Shown here one piece after another: positions 1-10,107 of a stretch of DNA of 64,000 nucleotides (its first letter is position 1; the number at the start of each line of letters is the position of its first letter). Below the pieces are notes generated by a model. It made no database searches. It was not told the DNA's origin and saw only the letters and a program-made list of their open reading frames with translations. Source of the DNA: Corynespora cassiicola (Eukaryota > Ascomycota > Dothideomycetes > Pleosporales > Corynesporascaceae); NCBI GenBank assembly GCA_022059125.1, contig JAEUWY010000016.1, forward strand, positions 186,001 through 250,000, read 5' to 3'. Position numbers and translations under genes: made by a program.

Positions 1-1049
1 CTGGATTGGTGGATAGGTGGATGGCTGGTTGGATGCCGGGGCAGTTGGTGTTATCAAGGCATGGTGGGCGGCTGGGGTATCAAGATGGGGGTTTGGGGGG
101 AGGGGGTAATCCGGTGACAAAATCGGGTTGTTGTTGTTAATGTGGCTGGCTGGCTTAGTGTGTGGGACGGGCAGCTGGAGCTATCAGGGCGTGGGTGGGT
201 TTGGGTAGGCGACCGGACGCGTCTGGGGCCTTCACATCGAGATGGAGGGTGGGCCAGAGGGTCGGATTCGGTATCTCAATCCGCGCGGAGGCAGATCAGG
301 CGGGGGGTATTCGTTTTTGTCGCGCCATTGCTGTGCTGCTGGGGGTGGAGGGGTGGCGAAGAGGGTGGAAAGCCCGGGCAGACATGTGTCTCCGAGGAGT
401 GCGATATGGGCCCACTTCGCAGCCCACCTATATAGATCTGAGATTGCTTTTTGGATAAGGTTTGATGGCACACGGAGTTTGGGTTCGGAGGCGGAGCGAA
501 ATGTCTACGAAAAGTATCGGGCGCGGGCGGGAAGAGTGTTTGGGCGGGAAAAACGAATGATGAAGCCCCACAGAAATTGGGTCGTGATTCTTGGACCCTG
601 ATTTACGTGGTACACATGGAGGTCCGGGAAAGTGCGGGTCGAGATCGGGATCGAAGGGTATGGATTGGGGAAGCGTGGAACCCAAACCGGGCATGGAAGG
701 CTGGATATCTTGGCTTGAATTATGCTCAACGGGAGATGTGGGACCGTATGCCTGGGTCCCGAGCGAAAGGTACTTTTTTAACAATATAGTCTCGTCTCCT
801 TTCCTAGAAAAACTAAGTTTTGGCTACTAATTGGCGGGCAGAAAGAGGTGTGCCGTCTCCATTGGGCCATGGTATGGCCGACTTTCAGCCGAGGCTTCAG
901 AGGATGGAAATTCGCTCAGAATATGGAGATATTCAGTTTCCTATAATGACTTTCCTATTTGTATGGCTGATTGAGTATCTAATTTATAGAAACACTGGCT
1001 GACTTTGGCCTTATCTGAGTCTGTAGCAGAGCGGTCAGTTTCATAGTTC
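1..1049. other. Intergenic, no gene recognised
   Basis: The first 800 bases are G/T-rich with loose repeats of GGATGG and GGTTGG type. Open frames on both strands overlap one another and show no recognisable domain, signal peptide or plausible splice structure. Nothing is called. Confidence 0.5.
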
Positions 1050-1900
1050 AGATAAATACGGACCAAAAGCCGTAGACTGCTCCGAAAGAACTGCCGCGAG
1101 GCCCAAATATCACATCTGGACATACAATTCTCTTATATCTACGCCTGGGCCTAGACACATCAAAACTAGCTTGGCATTTCCGTTGTCTGCCCCAACGAAA
1201 ACAGAAGAAAAGGAGACATTGGCCCTTGCTATACTTTTTGTTGAATTCAAGGCTATATTTGCGTACATCAGCATACAGCTTTGTCCAAAAATTAACAGCT
1301 TGATCCCACGCATGCGCGAACACTCCCAAGAGTGCGGGGGCCATATGTCTGTCAGACCAGAGGAACTGTGCCTGAGCGGCGAGGATGAGTGTAATGTGCA
1401 CAAAACTCTACATAAAGAAGGTTGAAACAGATCCTTTTTGGGGCCAGATTTTTTCGGGAATACTGAAGGGAAATTCTCGAGGTGTCGTGAGAAGCAGCAG
1501 AATGAACCACGACCAAACAATGAAAAAGCGTGCGCTACAGACATTGGCAATCCGGTACTCGTGACGACTGAAAGTAGCTTTGAGCGCGGAAAAAGTAACG
1601 AAATGGACTTTCAATGTCCAGCTGATATATTTGCGTGTGATCTTGGAGCCCGAAGCCGACACACAAACTGGGAGGAACAGACCATCTGAAGGAGTGAACA
1701 GGCTTGTCGGAGTCGAGCATGATGTAATTGCTTTGGTGATCCCGCATACTGAATATCATTTTTCATTCGCTGGACTCAATTCCCAGGACCCGAGTGCAGC
1801 GGAAATGTTGTATGCATGGATAGCGCCAAGCAACAGATATGGGATCGCGGCTATATGCGCAATTATCTACCTGTTTTAAATATCAGTGACCAATTCTATT
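1050..1900 (-). pseudogene. Possible decayed membrane-protein remnant
   Basis: Read on the minus strand, several short frames in succession give hydrophobic stretches: one around 1860-1790, one around 1520-1480 with a long Phe/Ile/Leu run, and one around 1390-1290 containing APALLGVFAHAW followed by FWTKLY. No single frame or simple splicing joins them. The last stretch loosely resembles the PPLFG...A-x-x-x-x-x-FW pattern of fungal wax-synthase-like MBOAT proteins, but the match is weak and made from memory. It could equally be chance open frame. Treated as a doubtful relic. Confidence 0.2.
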
Positions 1901-3622
1901 GACGGGAGACGTATCGCGCTGATAGTGACACAGAATATAGTACCCCGTGCTGTGTCCTCGCGTGCTCAGTGACACCTGAGGTTGCGACGGTTGCCAAGTG
2001 CTTGGAAAATTGCACAGTGCAAAGCAACTCTCCCCACACCTTGCACAAGGCAGAAACAATCGACTGCTGCCTCGTTAGAGGCAAGCACGAGTAGGGTACT
2101 CCGCCTCGGATGACGGGTCAAAGGTACAACGGTGGCATCAGGGTCTAAGCTCCAGCCATAAGCCACGGCCCGCGAGTCATGTACCTGCATCAACCTAAAT
2201 ACTAGCCTCCTGCAGGTGATGTGTCAACCTGGTAGTCGTCATGAGGCCGAAAGATGGTGGTGAGGTGCATGTTTCCTCAATCCCGGAACTGTCACACACC
2301 CAATGGGATGGGAAACCCGCCATGCGCAAAGGAACCCCAGGGTTGTCCCTTGGTGTTGTGTGTCGTTTTGAAGATGATGTGTGGTGGGGTACTCCAAAAG
2401 GGTAACAATTGTCTCACATTTTCTTGATCTTCAGGCAGTTGTCGTCGCTAAATCCAGTTCATCTCGTGGTTTGCGTGGCACCCTTGCGTATGCCGTCACG
2501 TGACATATCTGGCGCAACCCAGGTATCGATAACGACGAACACCACGTAGCCATCATTTGCGAGTCGACGAATTGAATGCCTGGCCCCAAAATCCAGACAA
2601 AGACATTGCAGGCATCGTCCCGCTGCCTCTGCAGCCTGGCATCCCGGTCGACGACTTCTGTCGGGCCTAGAATTAGCGACCTTCAGCTCTGTGTGCAGCA
2701 CGTAGACAGGATAAGATCGCGTCTGACTCGTAGTTCTTCTCTGTCGTATGAATAAGCGCACGGGAATAATGTCACGTAATTCTTCCCGTGCTCGGATTCT
2801 GCCCTGAATGGTTGCCTTGCGACCCACCCTCGCTAAGATGACAGACACAGTCATAGGGCGGCACGTTGCCGGTTGCGTTACAGCTGTGATGGCTGTGATG
2901 GCTGCGATGGCTGTGAATAAGGGCCGATACCGTTTTTCCGCCTGACCTCCCCAAAAAAGTAAGATACTAGTCGACGGTGATGACGGTGTGATATGGCTGT
3001 ACTTGCCAGGGCTGGCCTGGACACCCTAATCGACGTCTTACAGGGCCGAAGGGCGATCTATACAGGCATTTAGAGCGGGTTCTGTTCCTTCCATGACGTT
3101 CCAGGTCAACATGATGTCGAACCAGGATGTAGCTGAGGGTGTGCGGCGTCAGTAAGCATGCAGGCACACACACCAACCAGGCACATCAAATCGGCCAATC
3201 AGATTGCTCATCCCATCAACAACGAAAAGGATTGCGGCAGAGGGCATCACAGCCCTCATTCGTTCGCCTGCTTTCAGATGAACGTTCTCAGCTGGGCGTT
3301 TTTTTAGGAAGAAAAGTCCGTTGCAAGGGTAGGAGTCACCGGCGAAAAATCGGCCTTGTTCCATAGCAGGCATCCAAGAAGGGAAGAGTTCTTACCATAG
3401 CTGCGGCGAGTTCATTGCCGTTGCCTGAGGGGAGTTGCAGTGTGGATGATCGTATTGCTGTCTCGGATTGGAAGCCGGCTCTTCGATCGTTGGGGCCGTC
3501 CACAGGTATATATATGGCGCAGTGAATGCACCCTTTGCAATCAGTACTACCTTCCAAACATCTTCTTTGAACAAGAAGCACCGCATACTTTTCAATACAT
3601 CCAGAAGCCTTTTGCTGGGGCG
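1901..3622. other. Intergenic, upstream of the lyase-prenyltransferase gene
   Basis: No supported coding region. The last 300 bases form the presumed promoter and 5' leader of the gene starting at 3623. A TATA-like tatatatgg lies near 3508-3516, about 110 bases before the start codon. Confidence 0.4.
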
Positions 3623-6572
3623 ATGGCTGTTCTTCCCCCTCCTTCGCACAACGCTGTGGTTGTCCGGTCCTTGTTGACCGTCAACCCAGAGGAGCGCGAG
3701 AGAATACTCAAAGATGTCGAGTACAACATCTTTGCCTTTCCTGCAGGGCTCCTTACCTGCGATTTTCTATCAGATTCTGGAACCTCTGCGATGACCGACG
3801 TACAGTGGGCTGCATGTAAGTTGACAGATCTCTCCCTTCTCATTGGGCTGTCCACGCGATGGCTGCATCGCCCGCCACATCTTGAAGCCTGATACTGCCC
3901 TGCATTGGCCTGATGCCATGCTCAATAGTGCATCCCATCAGTACGCATGACTGCTTTGCTGCATATGGAAGGGTCTATGTCAATCTATAATTACTTTTAC
4001 TGCGCATGGAGAGACTGACGCATGGCAACAGTAATGAGGGGCGACGAGAGCTACGGTCGCAACTGGGGATATTATTGCCTATTAGATACCTTCCGGGACA
4101 TCTTTGAGCGAGGCAACAACCAGAAGCGGGCCTATCAAGCAGTACTGACTGGAATGGTTGACAGCGAATATTATCGCAATCATCTACTCCTGTCGTACCG
4201 CGATGGCTTCGTCAACGGAGGCTCACACCAGCTCCAACGTCCCAACTTCTTCATCGTGCCTCAGGGAAGATGCGCCGAAGCACTCTTGTTCTCGACCATG
4301 AGCAGCATGATTGCAGAAGATGCACCCGCCACCACCAAGCCAGTGATCATCAGCAATGGCTTCTTCGACACCACTGGCGCTAATGCTGCCGTAGCAGGGT
4401 TCGAGCTTCAGACATTCACCCAACCGGGCTTGAGCGATCCGTTCCCACAAGAGCACATTGGGCTATACAACAATTTCAAGGGTAATCTTGACGTTGCGGC
4501 TACGGATAGATACTTGAAGCATCACCCCGGCCAGGTCTCGATGATCTTGATGACCATCACCAACAACTGGGCCGCAGCCCAGCCCGTCTCGATGGCAAAC
4601 ATCCAGGACGCGTCAGCACTTGCAAAGAGGCATGATATCCCATACTTTTTCGATGCATGCCGATTTGCGGAGAATGCAATCTTCATCAAGATATTCGAGG
4701 CTGGTTATGCCGACAAGTCAATCGCCGAGATTGTGCAGGAGATGTTCACCTACGTCGATGGCTTCACTATATCCTTGAAGAAGGATGGCCTATCGAACAT
4801 GGGTGGCGTTTTGTGTCTTCGGGATGAGGGACTGTTCACCCGCAAGTATCCAGGCATTGGCCTTCGTCTCAAAGAAAGACAGATCCTTTGCTATGGAAAT
4901 GATTCTTATGGCGGAAGTAAGTAACCGACATCAAACTACCTTTCCTCAAGTGCTAGTACTAATCAACACTCTCACAGTGAGTGGCCGTGACCTCATGACT
5001 GCCGTGGTCGGACTCAACGAGGTCACCAAGGAGCCCTACCTCCGCAACCGCATTGGTCAAGTGCAAGTTTTTGCTCAGAACCTCTTATCCAACGGAATAT
5101 CCGTCCTGTCTCCACCGGGAGGACATGCTGTATACCTTGACATGGAAGACTTCTTCTTTGGCTGCGGCAGGAGTCCAGGCGACTTTGCCTCTGTCGGCTT
5201 CACGCTCGAGCTGATCAAGGACTATGGCATCCGCGCCGCGGAAGCCGGTCCATTCGGCTGGGAGTGGGACAAGAAGACTCCCGAGGAACAAAAGAAGATT
5301 CCAAACCTTGTTCGGTTTGCTGTTCCTCGCCATGTGCTCTCCCGAGAGCACATCAACTACACTGTCGCGGCGATCAAGGATCTACACAACAGGCGACACA
5401 CGATTCCCAATGTTGAAATTGCTCGAGGAAAAGAGATGAGACTGCGACACTTTTCGAGTGGACTGCGGCCTATTCCTGTGAGCACAGCAATCACTGGCAC
5501 ATACATGTCCGAGGCCAGCAAGCAGCTGTCGCAGCTCTCCCAGGCCATCAACCAAGACCCAGCCGCATGCGAGCAGCTCCTCAACGCCTTCAAGCTCGCA
5601 GGCGGAAAATGGGGCGACTCATCCATACCCTCCGAGCTCGATCCCATGGGCTGGATCTCCAACGTCAGCAACGACCACGCCTTCTTCGAGTACTCCATCG
5701 CCATGGACCAAAAGACGGGCAAAGCAGAGCTCCGCTTCCTCATCGAAGCCCAGTCCGACACCAACGACCTCTCCGCCATGCAAACCAGCGCCCTACAGCT
5801 GAGCACGGACCTCGCAAAGACCCACAGCGAGACGGTATCCCTCCACCGCCTCAACGACCTGCACGACCTCTTCTTCCCCACCCACCCCGAGGGCGTCTTC
5901 GCAGCATGGCACAGCTGCGCCTCCACCGCCTCGGGCCCCGAGTGGAAAATCTACCTCAACCCCTGGGCCCGCGACCCGGACAACGAACTCGCCGTGGTCC
6001 GCAAAGCCTTTGACCGCCTCGGCATGGCCCCCTCCTGGTCCCTCGTCGAGAGCATAATGTCCCGCGACGAGTCCGCCGTCTACTTCTCGCTCGACCTCTC
6101 CCCCGACCCCACGCAGTCGCGCGTCAAGGTGTACATTTCGCACCCGGGCGCGACGGCGGGCGAGATTGCGGCCAAGCACGCGCAAATCTGCCCGAGCGCG
6201 GATGCGTACGAGATCCAAAAGTTTTGCGAGGCCATGGGGGGTGGGGGGTTGGGGCCCTACGAGGCAAAGTCGCTGCTTTCGTGCTTTGCGTTTACGAGCA
6301 AGGAGCCTGAGAGGCCGGTCGGGACGGTGCATTTCCCGGTCGTTGCGTATGCAAAGGATGATGCCGAGATTGAGGCGCGGGTGGAGAGGTATATGGATGT
6401 GGCGGCGGTGTCGTCGCTATACAGGGAGCGCTATCGCAAGGTTATTAGCGCTGTGCAGCGCCGGCCGCTTGCGCAGGGGAGGGGTATACATGCTTGGGTG
6501 AGCTTGAAGCAGGGTGCAAAGGGGAGCACCAATACCTTTTACATCTCGCCAGAGTTGTTTGGTACTTTGTGA
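3623..6572 (+). CDS. Tryptophanase-type lyase fused to DMATS-type aromatic prenyltransferase
   Basis: Three exons (3623-3815, 4032-4916, 4978-6572) give 890 residues; introns are 216 and 61 nt, both phase 1. Residues about 20-475 are a PLP-dependent beta-eliminating lyase (tryptophanase/tyrosine phenol-lyase family). The first intron is placed so that QWAA joins LMRGDESY, and FFDACRFAEN and SLKKDGLSNMGG are visible; the PLP lysine is about K315. The second splice restores YGGMSGRDLM. Residues about 485-890 read as an ABBA prenyltransferase: HAFFEYSIAM, ELRFLIEAQ, KIYLNPWA, RVKVYISHPG and TFYISPEL. This half is about 400 residues, nearer to bacterial indole prenyltransferases than to the usual 420-460-residue fungal enzymes. 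Both halves lie in one continuous exon, so the fusion is not a model artefact. Tryptophanases split tryptophan to indole, pyruvate and ammonia, and DMATS enzymes attach a dimethylallyl group, so a prenylindole product is inferred. No other pathway gene is adjacent. Third positions in the prenyltransferase half are strongly G/C-biased. Confidence 0.9.
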
Positions 6573-7680
6573 TTGACTAACCAGAGGCTAGTTGCAGTCT
6601 CGAGTTGATTTGTAGTAAAAGTGGGAGTTTTTTTTTTTTTTTTTTTTTTTTTTGGTTCGGCGTTTTTCGTTACAATGGACTTTTGGAGTTTCGTTTGTTT
6701 GTTTTCTTTCACCAGTCAATGTAAATGATGAAAACGGTGGCCACTGAAATACTAAATTGTAAATGAGCAGGAAAGGGTGGCATTTGTACGTATATACATG
6801 GGAGCGAGAAATTCAACGCTTTATTCTGCAATTCAGATTAATTCACATCCCGTTGAGAAAAAACCATTCAACTACCAAACTATCCCGGTGGATGGATATT
6901 TGGACGAAGTGGTGTTGACGGCACGAGAATGGATGCCGGGATCGGCTCAGACTATTGCCGTGCTGACCTATGTCCTCGTGTTATGATGTGCGCCAAGGAA
7001 GGCAACGAACACAGCTGATGCATTACAAAATCCAATTTTTCATTTTTCTTATTGTATTTGAAGCACCTAGCCTACCCGCGGGTATTGTCGGATTAGGCCT
7101 CCCATCACTGAAGCTCAGACACATGACCATACGCGGACAAGAGCTCGTAAAGGAAGAGGCTGAATGAATCCGTGAAAGAGGCGGTGTCTATACTATATCG
7201 AGAAATCTAGGCGATAAAAATAGGATCATATTTGCGATGCTTGTGAGATGTCAACGAATATAGTGTCGAAAGGCAGCAGTGCTAGAAGACTGTGCGCTCT
7301 GGGGGCCTTTTGTCTCTTCCTCTTGTTATCTGCTGTATTTGGAATCTCTGACTACAACTTATTACGAATCATGGCATGGAAAAAAAGTGGTTGGGGACTG
7401 AATGATTACAGTCTTCAATGCGCCGAACACAGAAAAAGCTCTTCTTAGCCAAATCTTTGAACAATATGAAATATTTTGGAGCGTCTATCACGACACATTG
7501 ATCACGCTATGCGGTACACTTCTCCCTACAAGCCCCACAAAACTCCAATTAACATTACACCCCACATGCACATCACGTCAACCTCCCCTCACACACACAA
7601 AAACCCCACAAAGAAACAAGGAAAAAGCCGTCCATGCATTACCACATACACGTTACCCGTGCATCTACTACCTAAACCCC
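6573..7680. other. Intergenic between convergent genes
   Basis: Holds the 3' flanks of the lyase-prenyltransferase gene and the chitin deacetylase gene. The only notable element is a long T tract. Short open frames of up to 66 codons show nothing recognisable. Confidence 0.5.
6628..6653. repeat. Poly-T tract (26 T)
   Basis: An uninterrupted run of 26 T lies 56 bases after the stop codon of the lyase-prenyltransferase gene. It could be a homopolymer microsatellite, a 3'-end signal region or a retrotransposed poly(A) tail read from the other strand. The exact length in an assembly is unreliable. Confidence 0.8.
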
Positions 7681-10107
7681 TCACCACCAACACTTCCCAG
7701 CCCCCTTATCACAATCCATCCCGCAGGACCACAAATCAGCCCCACACTTGCCACTCCCCTTGCGGCAGCACTCGGCCTTCAAGCCAAACGCATTCCGATA
7801 GCCCGCACACGTCTGATTCCCATTCTTGGATCCGCACTTTCCGTTCCTAGAGGTGGTGGGCGGGGTCGGTTTGGGGGCGGGCGGCGAGTTCGAAGGTTTG
7901 GCGGGGGTGCTGGGACGCACCGAGGTGGCGATTGTGGACGAGGGGCGGGGGTTCGTCGTCGACGAGTTAGAAGGTGCGGCGGAGCTTGCGGGCCTGTTTG
8001 TTGATGTGTGAGATGCTGCTGTTGATGATTCTGATGATGGTGATGACGAAATAGTTGAAGGAAGCTGTTGAGTAGGAGACAAAGTTGAAGAGAGTGAAGT
8101 CGAGGTTACCGACGGGAGGGAAATGGTGGAAAGGTCGGAAGAGACTGAAGTCGAATCCTGCAGCTCGGACGTCGAGGTCGACGAGGCGGATGGAGAGACT
8201 GAAGAAGGCTGCGGCTCGGACGTCGAGGTCGACGAGGCAGATGGAGAGACGGAAGTTGAATCCTGCGGCTCGGACATCGAGGTCGACGAGGCGGATGGAG
8301 AAACAAAAACAGAAGAACTAACATTTGTACCGCAGTTGCCGAACGCGGAGTTGCATCCGGTACCGCAGTGGCCGTCAGTGGCGCCGCACCAGCCGAACTG
8401 GGAGCAGCACTCGCTCTTGACGCCCTCGTGGGTGAAGCCAACGCAAGAGAAGCCATTGTCGCCACCGCAAGTACCGTCAGTCGAGGTCTTGGTGCTGGTG
8501 GGGGTGCTGGCGGGAGCAGAAGCGGTCGAGGACGCGCTGGATCCAGGGCAGACACCGAATGCTGGGTTGCAGCCGGTACCGCAGTGGTACTCCAGGGAAC
8601 CGCACCAGCCATCAGCGGAGCAGCACTCGCTCAGGACACCCTCAAGAGTGTAGAAGCCCTTGCAAGTGTAGCCCTTGGAGCCACCGCAAGTAGCATCCTT
8701 GGTGATTTGTCCCCACGAAGTAGGGGTTCCGGTAGGGGCCGTGGCAGTGCCGGTGGGAGTGGTGTCACACTTTCCGAAGAGAGGGTTGCAGTCGGCAGCA
8801 CCGCAGTGGTCAATGGAGTTTCCGCACCATCCCCACTGCGAGCAGCACTCGCCGAGGGTACCCTCGGGAGTGATGAAACCAGCGCAAGTGTATCCGTTGG
8901 TTCCGCCACAGCTTCCGTCCTTGGAGCTCACACCGGTAGGAGTGGAAGAGGGGCCAGTGGAGGTACGGGTAGAAGAGGGGGTGGAGCCACCGCCAGGGGT
9001 ACGGTACCAGGCAGACTCATCGTCACCCATGCATTCTCCCATGGTGACAGCGGTGTAACCCTCAGCATAGAGGTAGTCGAGCATGTAGCCAGTGAGGTTC
9101 AGGGCAGTCAGCTCGTGGATGTCATGAGCAATGGCGAGCTTGCTGCTGTCAGCCGGGTTGCCAGAGTCGAGAACCCTCTTGAAGTTGTCCTTGGCGGTCT
9201 GGATCTTCTCCGTGGTAAGCTGGTTGTAGTCGTCAGTGTCCAAGTCAAAGTAGGAGACGACATAGCCGAGGTCGGCCATGACGTTCTGGCAAGCGGCGTT
9301 GCAAGACGAGTAGGGAGGGCGCATGTAAGTCGGGTATTTGCCGATAATGTTGCGAATGGCCATCTCGTTCTTGACCATCTGGTCGTAGCGCTGCTCCTCG
9401 GTGATGGCACTGAGGTCCTGGTGAGACCAGGTGTGGCTGGCAACCTGGTGGCCCTCGGCGATCATGCGGTTGATGACGGCGGTCCACTCCTCGTCAATGG
9501 CACCCTTGCCAATGTTGTTGCCAGTAATGAAGAAGGTGGCCTTGCCGCCCTTGGCCTTGAACTGGTCCAGAACCTGGTCAGTATAAATGTATGGGCCGTC
9601 ATCGTAGGTGATGGCCACATGGCCCTCAGTAACGCAAGAATAGACGCCTCCGCCACCGTACGCGATGTTGCCAAGGTTAGGGCGGGGATCATTGCGGGTG
9701 CTGGCTCCAGCAGGAGTCTTGTTGGCATCACAACCTGGGCCATAGTTGAGAAGGCAGTCGGGGGCCATGCAGTGGTCCTTGGTGTTGCCGCAGTAGCCCT
9801 GAACAGTCAGCACCAATGGCAAACGCAGCTAAACAATACATACGGCTCCAGAGCAGCAGTAGCCCTCGGCGCAGGAAGCACCGTTGAAATCAGGGCCACA
9901 ACGGCCGTCAACACCACCCTGACGAGCAAAAAGCTGAGGACCCTGCTTGGGCTGGGCAACATGGCGAGCTGCGCGAGCTGCAAATGGACCCCTAGCCCTC
10001 AATTCCTTTGGCAGACCGAAGACCTTGGGTGCCCCGGGAACATCTCCACCATGAGCGGCGACCAATGGGGCCACCAATGCGGCAGCGGCGATCTCGGAAA
10101 AACGCAT
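7681..10107 (-). CDS. Secreted chitin deacetylase with five CBM18 chitin-binding modules
   Basis: Two exons on the minus strand (10107-9844 and 9798-7681), split by a 45-nt phase-0 intron inside the first chitin-binding module, where YCCSGA joins GYCGNTKDHC. The product is about 793 residues. Residues 1-18 are a signal peptide. A CBM18 module (about 64-112) is followed by a NodB polysaccharide deacetylase domain (about 145-335) with the metal and catalytic motifs TYDDGP (D154/D155), SHTWSH (H210, H214) and RPPY (248-251). Three further cysteine-rich CBM18 modules follow, then a long Ser/Thr-rich stretch with repeated SVSPSASSTS units, and a last CBM18-like module ending in CWW. Such enzymes remove acetyl groups from cell-wall chitin, giving chitosan. 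The Ser/Thr region is probably O-glycosylated. A 590-codon frame on the opposite strand is a shadow of this GC-rich gene. Confidence 0.93.
8150..8310. repeat. Imperfect 51/54-bp coding repeats in the Ser/Thr linker
   Basis: Three copies of a unit centred on ctcggacgtcgaggtcgac start near 8164, 8215 and 8269, so spacing is 51 and 54 bp. The spacing keeps frame, adding 17 or 18 residues of Ser/Thr/Pro-rich linker in the chitin deacetylase. Such units readily change copy number. Confidence 0.75.

Noticed and set aside
3623..6572. Splitting the lyase and prenyltransferase into two genes
   Set aside because: Both halves lie in one uninterrupted exon from 4978 to 6572 with no stop, promoter-like gap or intron between them.
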